Assembly (NCBI GenBank): GCA_963702195.1 | Contig: OY969725.1 | Span: 372,001 to 436,000, forward strand | Direction: 5' to 3' | DNA length: 64,000 bases | Origin: AC-56 sp963702195 | Lineage (GTDB): Bacteria; Actinomycetota; Thermoleophilia; Solirubrobacterales; 70-9 | Part shown: positions 16,787 through 25,606 of the stretch, piece after piece | Layout: each line of letters starts with the position of its first letter | Position numbering within the stretch: the stretch's first letter is position 1 | Made by a program: the position numbers and the translations under genes | Notes under the pieces: generated by a model | The model's input: only the letters and a program-made list of their open reading frames with translations | Database searches by the model: none | What the model was told of the DNA's origin: nothing

Positions 16787-17542
16787 TCAATCCGCGAGCT
16801 GATGCAGGATCAGCTCTCGCACCGGGTCGGGACGCTCCAGCGAGGGCAGGTGGCCCGCCCAATCGAGCTCCACGTGCTTGGCCGCCGGGATCAGCTCTGC
16901 CAGCGTCGCCGCGACGTCGCGAAAGTGACGGAAGTCGCGGCCGCCCGAGATCACCAGGGTGGGCGCTTCGATCGTCCCGGGGTCCACCTCCCGGGGCTCG
17001 AACTCCGCATCGTCGCCGGCCGCGTGCTGGATCTCGAACGCTTGTCGCTGCATCGTGCGGACGAGGGTCCGATCGGCCGCTCGGGCATCGGGCCCGAGCC
17101 AGGTCCGCACGTTGAGCTCGACCGCCCCGTCGACGTCGCCTTCGGAGAGCAGCCGTTGCTCCTCCGAGGCGAACGATTCGAGCTCGGAGTCGGACTCGAC
17201 CTCCTCCCACTCGCCGCTGAGCAGGACAAGGCTCTGCACGCGACTTGGCCAGGTGGCCGCGAGCTCCATCGCGACCCGCCCGCCGAACGACGCGCCGACC
17301 ACGCTCGCGCGCTCGAAGCCGAGCGCATCCAGAAGTCCGATCACGTCGTCGGCGGGGTTGAACCGCTCGGGCGGCAGCGGCGTCTCGCCGAACCCGCGCA
17401 GGTCGCACCGGATCGTCCTGGAGCGCTCCGTCAGCGCAGTCCACTGCGGCTCCCACATCCGGCGATCGCAGACGCCGGCGTGAATCATGATGAGCGGGTC
17501 GCCATCCCCCTCGTCGTCATGGGCCAGCTCGACCGGGGTCAA
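16787..17542 (-). CDS. alpha/beta hydrolase
   Basis: 251 residues. The nucleophile elbow is GASFGG (Ser), the oxyanion strand is LIMIHAGVCD, and ISGGRDFRHF and WAGHLPSLE carry the acid and the catalytic His. It is a typical alpha/beta hydrolase-fold esterase or lactonase; the substrate cannot be told. The start lies 16 bases after the stop of the DUF3817 gene, so both are likely in one transcript running toward lower coordinates. Confidence 0.82.
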   Translation of the reverse strand: MTPVELAHDDEGDGDPLIMIHAGVCDRRMWEPQWTALTERSRTIRCDLRGFGETPLPPERFNPADDVIGLLDALGFERASVVGASFGGRVAMELAATWPSRVQSLVLLSGEWEEVESDSELESFASEEQRLLSEGDVDGAVELNVRTWLGPDARAADRTLVRTMQRQAFEIQHAAGDDAEFEPREVDPGTIEAPTLVISGGRDFRHFRDVAATLAELIPAAKHVELDWAGHLPSLERPDPVRELILHQLAD

Positions 17543-17558
17543 TGGCCGGCGCCGATCC

Positions 17559-17912
17559 TCAGCTCCGGCGCTTGCGCTCGATGACCTCGATCCCGATCAC
17601 GCTGCCCAGCGGGCCGACGGGTGTGAGGGTCGCGGCGAGGAGCGTGTACGGGGCCTCGCGGCGCATGATCGCGATCCAGATGAACACGCAGAGCGCGATG
17701 AAGCCGAGGCCGTGCGCCCAGCCGAAGATCATCGCCTCGTGGTCGTAGCCGGGAGCGAGCCAGAAGAAGCAGAGGGCCGCGAAGATCGCGAGCTCGACCC
17801 AGCTCGCGCGCTTGACCCACGGCCACAGGGCCCCCGGCTCGATCTTGCGTAGGGGCTCCGCGTCGGACGGGCCGGCACTCGAGTCTGTCCGCTCCGGGGA
17901 GGCGATCTCCAC
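17559..17912 (-). CDS. DUF3817 membrane protein
   Basis: 117 residues from a GTG. Two to three hydrophobic segments begin at about residue 38, with HEAMIFGWAHGLGFIALCVF, the DUF3817 pattern of small integral membrane proteins with no known function. A basic tail (ERKRRS) ends the protein on the cytoplasmic side. TAATCT six bases before the GTG suggests a leaderless start. It probably shares a transcript with the downstream hydrolase. Confidence 0.72.
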   Translation of the reverse strand: MEIASPERTDSSAGPSDAEPLRKIEPGALWPWVKRASWVELAIFAALCFFWLAPGYDHEAMIFGWAHGLGFIALCVFIWIAIMRREAPYTLLAATLTPVGPLGSVIGIEVIERKRRS

Positions 17913-17918
17913 GCGCCG

Positions 17919-17924
17919 AGATTA
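17919..17924 (-). promoter_or_regulatory. -10-like box TAATCT
   Basis: TAATCT on the minus strand, six bases before the GTG of the DUF3817 gene. The same hexamer precedes the gene at 40716. Confidence 0.4.
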
Positions 17925-17941
17925 GCGCCGTGGGCCCGCCG

Positions 17942-18445
17942 CTAGAACTCGCGATCGTCCTCGCGCCCCCGCAGCCAGGGCACCACGTACCAGAGGAGGG
18001 CGAACACGACGCCCGACGGGATCGCGACTGCAATCGCCGCCGCCTCACCGAAGATCACGTGCGCGATCAGGAGGATGGCCCCGGTCATCGCAAGCGCGAG
18101 GACGCCAAGGCCGGCCATCGCGGAACGGTTCGCGAAGAACAGGATCTGCGGCTTGTACCCCTTGCGGAACAGGACCCGGTGGTATGCCGTCGGCGCCATC
18201 AGGAGCGCGGACGCGAGCGCGGTCAGCAGGAGAACGACCAGGTAGAGGTCGCGCTCGAACTGGGTGAGGCCCGTGAACCCCTGCGCGAACGGGACCGTCA
18301 AGAGGAAGGCGAATAGGACCTGCACGCCGGGCAGCGCGATCCGCAGCTCGCCCAGCAGCTCGTTGAAGTTGCGATCGATGCGCTCCGCCTCGGTCTCGTC
18401 CCGCTCGACGTGGAGCGGGTCGCGGGAGCTGCCCGAGAGATCCAT
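17942..18445 (-). CDS. DUF6328-like membrane protein
   Basis: 167 residues. A polar N-terminus of about 30 residues is followed by four hydrophobic segments (VLFAFLLTVPFA, LYLVVLLLTALASALLMAP, GVLALAMTGAILLIAHVIFG, AIPSGVVFALLWYVV). AYHRVLFRKGYKP in the cytoplasmic loop and the overall layout match DUF6328 proteins of actinobacteria, which have no known function. It lies between DUF3817 and Kgd on the same strand; no functional link can be read. Confidence 0.7.
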   Translation of the reverse strand: MDLSGSSRDPLHVERDETEAERIDRNFNELLGELRIALPGVQVLFAFLLTVPFAQGFTGLTQFERDLYLVVLLLTALASALLMAPTAYHRVLFRKGYKPQILFFANRSAMAGLGVLALAMTGAILLIAHVIFGEAAAIAVAIPSGVVFALLWYVVPWLRGREDDREF

Positions 18446-18496
18446 GTCAGCTCGGTTACCCCGCGGGAGGCGGTCGAAGCGCGTTACGCCGGGGGG

Positions 18497-21400
18497 CTAG
18501 CCCTCGAGGGCGGTGAGGACGATGCGCTCCTGCTCGGAGCGGTGCGCCGCCGGATAGCCCTCGCTCGGGCTGGCGCGTTGGGGGCGGCCGACGTAGCCGA
18601 GATCGACGCCCTCGGGGAGGATCTCCGGCAGCCGCCGCCACATCACGCTCCAGGCGCCCATGTTCTTGGGCTCCTCCTGGGTCCAGGCGACCTGCTTCAG
18701 GTTCGGGTAGCCCTCGATCAGGGCGGCGAGCTGGTCACGCGCGAACGGATAGAGCAGCTCGACGCGCGCGATCGCCACCGATTCGGCCTGCTCGCGCCGC
18801 TCATGGCCGTCGATGTCGTAATAGAGCTTGCCGCTGCACAGCACGAGCCGCTCGACGCGGTCCTTGCGGTCCTGCGCACGCGGATCGTCGAGGACGAACT
18901 GGAACGTTCCCGACGTCAGGTCCTCGAGTCGCGAGGAGGCGCTCGGCAGTCGCAAGAGGCCCTTGGGCGTGAAGGCCACCAGCGGCCGCGGCTTGGCGAT
19001 CCGAGCCTGGCGCCGAAGCAGGTGGAAGTACTGGGCCGCCGTGCTGGGGTTCGCGAGGCGGATGTTGCCCTCCGCCGCCAGCTGCAGGAAGCGCTCGATG
19101 CGGGCGCTCGAGTGCTCGGGGCCCGCGCCTTCGTATCCGTGCGGGAGGAGGAGCGTCAACCGGGTCGGCTGGCCCCACTTCGACTCCCCGGAGACGATGA
19201 AGCTGTCGATGATCACCTGGGCGGCGTTGGCGAAGTCGCCGAACTGCGCCTCCCAAAGGATCAGGCTCTCCGGCGATGCCGCCGAGTACCCGTACTCGAA
19301 TCCGACGCAGGCGATCTCCGAGAGCGGGCTGTTGTAGAGCTCGAACGGGGCGACCGCGCCGCTCAGATGCTGGATCGGGACGTACCGGAGCCCGGTCTTC
19401 TCGTCGAAGTACGCGAGGTGCCGGTGCGAGAACGTCCCTCGCGCCGTGTCCTGGCCGGTGAGACGGATGTGGGAGCCCTCCGTGAGCAGCGAGGCGAACG
19501 CGAGGGCCTCCGCGTGCCCGAAGTCGATGCCGCCCTCGTCGCCGAGCGCGTCAATCCGCCGGCCGAGCGGCTTGCGAAGCTTGCGGTGCAAGGTGAAGCT
19601 CTCCGGGACCCGCAGGAGCTCCTCGTTCAGGCTCTGGAGGCGCTGGGCGGTGACGGCCGTGTCGACGTCCGGGCTCTTGGTCCGGTCGAGCTCCGCCGTG
19701 CCGACCTGCGTCGCGGTCTCGGACTCGTAGTCCCCGGACTCCATCTTGGCCTTGAGCTCCTTGTGGATGGCTGAGAACTCCTCGGTGTCCTCGGTGCTCT
19801 CCCGCTCGACGTCCTCGGGGGTGACCACGCCCTCCTTGACGAGCGTTCCCGCGTAGATCTCCGAGACCGGCGGGTGCGCCTTGATCTGCGCCGCCATCTT
19901 CGGCTGGGTGTACGCGGGCTCGTCGGTCTCGTTGTGCCCGTAGCGCCGGTAGCCGATCAGGTCGATGACCATGTCGCGGCTCCAGCGCTCACGGTAGGCC
20001 ATCGCCAGGCGCATCGCGGAGATGCACGCCTCGACGTCGTCGGCGTTCACGTGGATGATCGGGACGTTGAAGCCCTTCGCCATGTCCGAGGCGTAGGGCG
20101 TCGATCGGCCCTCCTCGGGGTCGGTCGTGAAGCCCACCTGGTTGTCGGTGATCAGGTGGATCGTGCCGCCGGTCGAGTAACCCTCCAGCGACTGCAGGTT
20201 GAGGGTCTCCGCGACCACGCCCTGGCCCGGGAACGCCGCGTCGCCGTGGAGCAGGAGCGGCACCGCAAGCTCCGGGTTGTGGTGGAGGATCGGCCCGGAG
20301 TGCGAGGTCTGCGCGGCCCGAGCGGCCCCGGTGACGACGGGATCGACGAATTCGAGGTGGCTCGGGTTCGGATAGAGGCGGATCTTGATCGTCTCGCCGT
20401 CGGCAGTCGTGAACAGCCCCTCGGCCCCGTGGTGATATTTGACGTCTCCCGTCCCACCGTGCGGGATCGCCGCGACGCGTTTGACGCGCTCCAGCGCCTG
20501 CGCGCCCTCGAACTCGGCCATGATCGACTCCGCCGACCGGCCGAGGTTGTGGGTCAGGACGTCGAGGCGCCCGCGGTGGGCCATCCCGATCACCACCTCC
20601 TGGGCTCCGCCGCGGCTGGCGATGGTCACCAGCTCGTCGATCATCGGCACCACCGCGTCGAGGCCCTCGATCGAGAACATCTTCTGACCCAGGTAGGCGC
20701 GCTGAAGGAAGCGCTCGAACTGGAACACGTGAATCAGGCGCTTGAGCAGCGCCTGCTTCTCCTCCGCGCGGAGCGGCTTGCGGTGGGTGCCAGTCTCGAT
20801 CATCTCCCGCAGCCACACCCGCTGCTGGTGGGAGGCCAGGTGCTCGATCTGGTAGGCGATCGTGCCGCAGTAGGCCTCGCGCATCCGGGGCAGCGCCTCC
20901 AGCAGCGTCTCGCCCTCCACGCCGATCCGGAGGATCGACGCCGGGATCTGCGACATCAGCTCAGGGGTCAGGTTGAGGTTCTCCGGCGCGAGCGCCGGAT
21001 CGCCGTCCCCCTCTGAGCCCAGCGGGTCGAGGCGGGCAGCCAGGTGGCCGTGGGTGCGGTACGCCTTGAGGAGCGACGTCGCGGCCTGCACCGCCTGCAG
21101 CAGCTCGGTGTCCGGCGCTGCAGCGGCGGAGGGTGCGGCCGCGGGCGCCGACGTGATCGGCGGCGCCGACGCGGAGGCGGGATAGGCGTTGGACACCGCG
21201 TTCGCCGGGACGCCGAGCGACTCCGCGACCGACTCGTAGAACTCGTCCTCTCCCTGCAGCAGCTGGTCGATCCGACGGAGGAACGAGCCCGATTCCGCGC
21301 CCTGAATGATGCGGTGGTCATACGTCGAGGTCATGGTCATGACCTTCGAGATCCCGAGCGCCTTGATCTTGTCGGCGGGTGCGTGGGCCCACTCGACCGG

Positions 21401-22966
21401 ATAGGCGATCGAGCCGGTGGCGACGATCGTCCCCTGGCCCGACATCAGCCGCGGGACCGACGCCACGGTCCCGAGCCCCCCCGGGTTGGTGAGCGTGATG
21501 TTCGTCCCCTGGAAGTCGTCGGCGGTGAGCTTGTTCTCACGTGTCTTGGTGATCAGGTCCTCGTAGTAGGAGTGGAAGCCGGTGAAGTCGACGCCGTCGG
21601 CTCCCTTGATGCACGGCACCATCAGGCTCCGCGAGCCGTCCCTTCGCTCGACGTCGACGGCGATCCCCAGGTTGACCGGGCCCGGCTCGATCACCTGTGG
21701 CTTGCCGTCCTCCTCCGTGTAGGCGCGGCCCATCACAGGCCATTCCTGCGCCGCCTTGACGATCGCCCAGGCCACGAGGTGCGTGAACGACACCTTCATC
21801 CCGCGCTCCTTGAGCACGCCGTTGAGCGCCCGCCGCTTCGCGTCGAGGACGTCCACGGGGAGGGTCCGGAACGAGGTGGCCGTGGGAACCGTGAGGCTCT
21901 CGTTCATCGCCTGGGCGAGCATCCCGGCGGGGCCGCGGAGGGCAACAACTCCGCCGGCATCCTCCGCTGCGCGTCCGGCGGCGGCGGGGCTAGGCGGGCC
22001 GGGCTTCGCGAGCTCGCCGCCGTTCGCCGCCGCCAGCACGTCGGCCTTGATCACCTTGCCGCCTGGCCCGGAGCCGCTCACCGCGCTCAGGTCGACCCCG
22101 TTCGCCGCCGCGGCCCGCCTGGCCACGGGTGAGGCACGCATGCCGTCCCCGCCGTCGGTCCGCGGGGCCGTCGGAGCGGCGGCAGGGGCCTCGGCCGGCG
22201 CTGCTTCGCCGCCGCCGGACGGGGCTGTGTCGCCGGCGGTCATCTCGACGAGCGCCTGGCCGATCTGCACGGTGTCGTCGGGCGAGACGAGGAGCTTCGT
22301 GATCACGCCGCTGGCAGGCGCCGGGACCTCGGCATCGACCTTGTCGGTGGAGACCTCGACGACGGTGTCACCCTCGCTGACCCGCTGGCCCTCCGAGACG
22401 TGCCACTCGAGCACGGTGCCCTCGGTGACCGACTCGCCCATCTCAGGCATGGAGATCTGAATGACTCCGCCGACATCCTCCGAAACCAATCCGGCGACGT
22501 GCTCCGCTTCGCGTCCGCCGCCGCCGGGCTCCGGAGCTTCGGTGGTCGGCGTGACCGTCGCGGTCACGCCCGGCTGCGGTGCGTTCGTGGGTGCGGTCTC
22601 GTCGCCAAGGTCGGCGTCGCCCTCGCCGGTCGCGCCTGCCGTGAGCCCGGGCCCGGGCTCCGGCTCGCCATCCGCCGTCGCGGAGGCACCGTTGCCGGAC
22701 GCGACGGCGGAGGACCCCACGGCGCTCGTGTCGAGCTCGGCAAGCGTTTGGCCGATCTGAACGGTGTCGTCCGGTGAGACGAGAAGCTTCGTGATCACGC
22801 CGCTGGCCGGCGCCGGCACCTCCGCGTCGATCTTGTCGGTGGAGACCTCGACGACCGTGTCGCCTTCGCTGACCTCGTCGCCCTCCGCCACGTGCCACTC
22901 GAGCACGGTTCCCTCGGTCACCGACTCACCCATCTGAGGCATCTGAATCTCGACGGTTTCAGCCAT
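18497..22966 (-). CDS. kgd: multifunctional 2-oxoglutarate dehydrogenase (Kgd/OdhA type) with two N-terminal lipoyl domains
   Basis: 1489 residues in one frame. Domains in order: lipoyl 1 (about 3-78, Lys45 in STDKIDAE); Ala/Pro/Gly linker; lipoyl 2 (168-243, Lys209 in STDKVDAE); linker; E3-binding-like segment (276-315, RASPVARRAAAANGVDLS); E2 acyltransferase (340-585, STYDHRIIQGAESG with His551); E1 thiamine-diphosphate part (about 620-1489, GMAHRGRLDVL, GDAAFPGQGV, NQVGFTTDP). It decarboxylates 2-oxoglutarate and makes succinyl-CoA. Classic Kgd of Mycobacterium and OdhA of Corynebacterium have the E2 and E1 parts but no lipoyl domain. The two lipoyl domains are nearly identical and similar at DNA level, so they arose by recent duplication. 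TACACT eight bases before the ATG suggests a leaderless start. Confidence 0.93.
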   Translation of the reverse strand: MAETVEIQMPQMGESVTEGTVLEWHVAEGDEVSEGDTVVEVSTDKIDAEVPAPASGVITKLLVSPDDTVQIGQTLAELDTSAVGSSAVASGNGASATADGEPEPGPGLTAGATGEGDADLGDETAPTNAPQPGVTATVTPTTEAPEPGGGGREAEHVAGLVSEDVGGVIQISMPEMGESVTEGTVLEWHVSEGQRVSEGDTVVEVSTDKVDAEVPAPASGVITKLLVSPDDTVQIGQALVEMTAGDTAPSGGGEAAPAEAPAAAPTAPRTDGGDGMRASPVARRAAAANGVDLSAVSGSGPGGKVIKADVLAAANGGELAKPGPPSPAAAGRAAEDAGGVVALRGPAGMLAQAMNESLTVPTATSFRTLPVDVLDAKRRALNGVLKERGMKVSFTHLVAWAIVKAAQEWPVMGRAYTEEDGKPQVIEPGPVNLGIAVDVERRDGSRSLMVPCIKGADGVDFTGFHSYYEDLITKTRENKLTADDFQGTNITLTNPGGLGTVASVPRLMSGQGTIVATGSIAYPVEWAHAPADKIKALGISKVMTMTSTYDHRIIQGAESGSFLRRIDQLLQGEDEFYESVAESLGVPANAVSNAYPASASAPPITSAPAAAPSAAAAPDTELLQAVQAATSLLKAYRTHGHLAARLDPLGSEGDGDPALAPENLNLTPELMSQIPASILRIGVEGETLLEALPRMREAYCGTIAYQIEHLASHQQRVWLREMIETGTHRKPLRAEEKQALLKRLIHVFQFERFLQRAYLGQKMFSIEGLDAVVPMIDELVTIASRGGAQEVVIGMAHRGRLDVLTHNLGRSAESIMAEFEGAQALERVKRVAAIPHGGTGDVKYHHGAEGLFTTADGETIKIRLYPNPSHLEFVDPVVTGAARAAQTSHSGPILHHNPELAVPLLLHGDAAFPGQGVVAETLNLQSLEGYSTGGTIHLITDNQVGFTTDPEEGRSTPYASDMAKGFNVPIIHVNADDVEACISAMRLAMAYRERWSRDMVIDLIGYRRYGHNETDEPAYTQPKMAAQIKAHPPVSEIYAGTLVKEGVVTPEDVERESTEDTEEFSAIHKELKAKMESGDYESETATQVGTAELDRTKSPDVDTAVTAQRLQSLNEELLRVPESFTLHRKLRKPLGRRIDALGDEGGIDFGHAEALAFASLLTEGSHIRLTGQDTARGTFSHRHLAYFDEKTGLRYVPIQHLSGAVAPFELYNSPLSEIACVGFEYGYSAASPESLILWEAQFGDFANAAQVIIDSFIVSGESKWGQPTRLTLLLPHGYEGAGPEHSSARIERFLQLAAEGNIRLANPSTAAQYFHLLRRQARIAKPRPLVAFTPKGLLRLPSASSRLEDLTSGTFQFVLDDPRAQDRKDRVERLVLCSGKLYYDIDGHERREQAESVAIARVELLYPFARDQLAALIEGYPNLKQVAWTQEEPKNMGAWSVMWRRLPEILPEGVDLGYVGRPQRASPSEGYPAAHRSEQERIVLTALEG
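22238..22465 (-). repeat. direct repeat copy 2 (second lipoyl domain of Kgd)
   Basis: This segment encodes lipoyl domain 2 and is closely similar in DNA to 22733-22960. Both contain GTGATCACGCCGCTGG and CTTGTCGGTGGAGACCTCGA. It is an in-gene duplication of about 228 bp, separated by a low-complexity linker. Confidence 0.8.
22733..22960 (-). repeat. direct repeat copy 1 (first lipoyl domain of Kgd)
   Basis: This segment encodes lipoyl domain 1 of Kgd and is closely similar in DNA to 22238-22465. The retained similarity at third codon positions points to recent duplication or gene conversion. Confidence 0.8.
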
Positions 22967-22974
22967 CCACGGTC

Positions 22975-22980
22975 AGTGTA
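22975..22980 (-). promoter_or_regulatory. -10-like box TACACT before kgd
   Basis: TACACT on the minus strand, eight bases before the kgd ATG, with no ribosome site between. The same hexamer stands before the zinc-ribbon gene at 23352. Confidence 0.45.
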
Positions 22981-23046
22981 TGCACTTGCCGACGGCGAAT
23001 ATGACGGTCCGGATGCGGCTTGAGGGAGCCTTTAGGGCCGGCTGGA

Positions 23047-23352
23047 TCAGGCGACGCGAGCGACGAGGTAGACCTCGTTCGAAACGGTGTCGTAGACATC
23101 CTCGGCGAGGAACTCGCGGGCCGGCGCGGCGTGCTCGCAATAGGCGCATACGAGGCGCGCTCCGACCGGATACGGGGCGGTTGCGGCGAGCGGGATCGCA
23201 CACCTCGGGCACACGAGGGCTCCGTGCGCCAGCACCTGTGCCCCGTCGCGCATCAGCCTCCTATGCGCGCCGGCGACGGACCCGTCGACACGGCCCGTTC
23301 GGACGTCGGGCTGACCGGGGTCGCCGGGATCCGCTGGCAGCTCAAAGCCCAT
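23047..23352 (-). CDS. small zinc-ribbon protein, function unknown
   Basis: 101 residues from the ATG at 23352; a GTG at 23355 is an alternative. CPRC and, 19 residues later, CAYC form a likely four-Cys zinc site in the middle. No other domain is seen and I do not recognise a family. It is divergent from the acyl-CoA reductase gene, with overlapping promoter boxes (TACACT at 23360-23365 on this strand). It stops 80 bases before the kgd start on the same strand. Confidence 0.6.
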   Translation of the reverse strand: MGFELPADPGDPGQPDVRTGRVDGSVAGAHRRLMRDGAQVLAHGALVCPRCAIPLAATAPYPVGARLVCAYCEHAAPAREFLAEDVYDTVSNEVYLVARVA

Positions 23353-23359
23353 CACGTTG

Positions 23360-23365
23360 AGTGTA
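23360..23365 (-). promoter_or_regulatory. -10-like box TACACT, divergent region
   Basis: TACACT on the minus strand, seven bases before the ATG of the zinc-ribbon gene. On the plus strand the same stretch reads GTGTAGGCT, which may serve the acyl-CoA reductase gene, so the two promoters may compete. Confidence 0.4.
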
Positions 23366-23395
23366 GGCTCGTTTCGTGACCCTGGAGGAGAGGCA

Positions 23396-25537
23396 GTGAG
23401 CTACTTCGTCACCGGCGCGACCGGATTCATCGGACGCAACCTCGTCGAGCTCCTGCTGGAGCGCGAGGGCACCATCTACGTGCTGGTCCGCGAGGGCTCG
23501 AAGGGCCGGCTGGAGGAGCTTCGCAACCGCTGGGGAGTCGACTCCGACCGCGTCGTCGGCATCGTGGGCGACCTGGCGCAGCGGCGCCTCGGGATCTCGA
23601 GCGAGGACACCGAGCGGCTTCGCGGGCAGGTCGACCACCTCTTTCATCTCGCCGCCATCTACGACATGACCGCCGACGCGGCGAGCCAGAACGTCGCCAA
23701 CATCGAAGGGACCCGGCACATGGTCGAGTTCGCCGATGCCGTGGAGGCGGGGCGAATCCACATGGTGAGCTCGATCGCGGCGGCGGGGCTCTACAAGGGC
23801 ACCTGGCGCGAGGACATGTTCGAGGAGGCGGAGGACCTGGACAACAACCCCTACTTCCGGACCAAGCACGACTCGGAGGGGATCGTCCGCTCTGAGTCCA
23901 CGCGGCCGTGGCGCGTCTATCGGCCGGGCATCGTCGTCGGCAACTCGGAGACCGGCGAGATGGACAAGATCGACGGCCCGTACTACTTCTTCAAGCTGAT
24001 CCGGCGGCTCCGTGGGACGGTGCCCGAGTGGGTGCCCATGCCCGGAGTCGAGGGCCGCGAGATCAACCTCGTACCGGTGGACTTCGTCGCCCGGGCCATG
24101 GATCACATCGCCCACATCGAGGGCCTCGACGGGCGCGCGTTCCACCTGACGGACCCCAATCCCAAGACCGCCGGCGAAGTGATCGACATCTTCGCCAGCG
24201 CCGCGCACGCCCCGCAGTCGTCGGTCCGGCTGCCGCCGGCCGTCGTCGATCTCGCGGCGCCGCTCGTGAAGGCGGCCGCGTCGCTTCCCCCCGGCGACAT
24301 CGTGACCGATCGGGTGCTGAGCGACTTCGGCATCCCGCGCTCGGTGCTGACCTACATCAACTATCCGACGCGGTTCGACTCGCGCGGGGCGCAGGCGGCG
24401 CTCGCCGGCACCGACATCCGGGTGCCGCCGCTCGAGGCGTATGCGGACAAGCTCTGGGACTACTGGGAGCGGCACCTCGACCCCGACCTGTACGAGGACC
24501 GCACGCTCGTGGGGGCGATGCGCGGTCGCCGCGGGGTGGTCACCGGCAGCGCCCAGATCGTCGAGCAGCAGATACCGGACGAGCTCCTGCGGGCGGTCCG
24601 CCGCGTACGCGGCAGCGCCTCACTGGAGGCTGCCGTTCGAGGGCGGGTGGTGCTGGTCACGGGCGCGTCGTCGGGCATCGGCAAGGCGGCGTCCATGAAG
24701 ATCGCCGAGGCGGGCGGAATCGTCCTGCTCGTCGCCCGCACCGCCGAGAAGCTCGAGCAGACGAGGGACACGATCGAGGCCCGCGGGGGCACCGCATACG
24801 TGCACGCGGCCGACCTCTCTGACATGGAGGACATCGATCGCATGGCCGACGAGGTCCTCGCCCAGCACGGGCACGTGGACATCCTCGTCAACAACGCCGG
24901 GCGCTCGATCCGCCGCTCGATCGCGCTCTCCTATGACCGCTTTCACGACTTCGAGCGCACGATGCAGCTGAACTACTTCGGCGCTGTGAAGCTGATCCTC
25001 AAGCTGCTGCCCGTCATGCGCGATCGGCGCTCCGGCCAGATCATCAACGTGAGCTCGATCGGCGTGCAGACGAACACGCCCCGGTTTTCCGCCTACGTGG
25101 CGTCCAAGGCCGCGCTCGACGCGTTCTCCCGCTGCATCGCCTCGGAGATCATCGACGACGGGGTCTACGTCTCGACGATCTACATGCCGCTCGTCCGGAC
25201 GCCGATGATCAAGCCCACGAAGATGTACGACCGCTTCCCGACGATCACGCCGGACAAGGCAGCCGACATGATCACGGACGCGGTCATCCACCGGCCGAAG
25301 CGGATCGCGACGCCGCTCGGCACCTTGGGCCAGATCCTCTACGCGATCAACCCGAAGTCGATCGACTACATCCTCAACAGCGCCTACAAGCTGTTCCCGG
25401 ACTCGAGCGCCGCCCGGGGCGAGAAGCGAGCCGCTCCAGGAGAGCCGCGCGAGCGCACGGCTCCGCCCGCCGCCGACGAGGAGGCCTCAAGGGAGCAGGT
25501 CGTCTTCGCCTCGCTGATGCGCGGCATCCATTGGTAG
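23396..25537 (+). CDS. two-domain SDR: fatty acyl-CoA reductase-like (AcrA1 type)
   Basis: 713 residues from the GTG at 23396, chosen for GGAGGAG at 23384-23390 and a start directly on the Rossmann strand SYFVTGATGFIGRNL. Residues 1-370 are an extended SDR of the acyl-CoA/carboxylate reductase type (DHLFHLAAIYDM, NPYFRTKHDSEG). From about residue 415 a second, classical SDR follows (VVLVTGASSGIGKAA, VNNAGRS, YVASKAA). This is the layout of mycobacterial AcrA1-type fatty acyl-CoA reductases, which reduce acyl-CoA to aldehyde or alcohol for waxes or ether lipids. The next gene is an alkyl-DHAP-synthase-like flavoprotein that uses fatty alcohols, so a joint role is plausible. The C-terminal 30 residues are polar. 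Confidence 0.85.
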   Translation: MSYFVTGATGFIGRNLVELLLEREGTIYVLVREGSKGRLEELRNRWGVDSDRVVGIVGDLAQRRLGISSEDTERLRGQVDHLFHLAAIYDMTADAASQNVANIEGTRHMVEFADAVEAGRIHMVSSIAAAGLYKGTWREDMFEEAEDLDNNPYFRTKHDSEGIVRSESTRPWRVYRPGIVVGNSETGEMDKIDGPYYFFKLIRRLRGTVPEWVPMPGVEGREINLVPVDFVARAMDHIAHIEGLDGRAFHLTDPNPKTAGEVIDIFASAAHAPQSSVRLPPAVVDLAAPLVKAAASLPPGDIVTDRVLSDFGIPRSVLTYINYPTRFDSRGAQAALAGTDIRVPPLEAYADKLWDYWERHLDPDLYEDRTLVGAMRGRRGVVTGSAQIVEQQIPDELLRAVRRVRGSASLEAAVRGRVVLVTGASSGIGKAASMKIAEAGGIVLLVARTAEKLEQTRDTIEARGGTAYVHAADLSDMEDIDRMADEVLAQHGHVDILVNNAGRSIRRSIALSYDRFHDFERTMQLNYFGAVKLILKLLPVMRDRRSGQIINVSSIGVQTNTPRFSAYVASKAALDAFSRCIASEIIDDGVYVSTIYMPLVRTPMIKPTKMYDRFPTITPDKAADMITDAVIHRPKRIATPLGTLGQILYAINPKSIDYILNSAYKLFPDSSAARGEKRAAPGEPRERTAPPAADEEASREQVVFASLMRGIHW

Positions 25538-25594
25538 CGCCGACCCGGCCATAGCGGGGCCACAAGGGGGCGAACTGGGCGGGGGCGGGGGAGG

Positions 25595-25600
25595 TAGCGT
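25595..25600 (+). promoter_or_regulatory. -10-like box TAGCGT
   Basis: TAGCGT, six bases before the ATG at 25607, inside a G-rich stretch without a ribosome site placed for this ATG. Confidence 0.35.
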
Positions 25601-25606
25601 TGGCCC

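Noticed and set aside
16698..17456. N-terminal extension of the RibD-like gene
   Set aside because: The open frame continues upstream through the hydrolase gene in another frame; family start and ribosome site place the true start at 16697.
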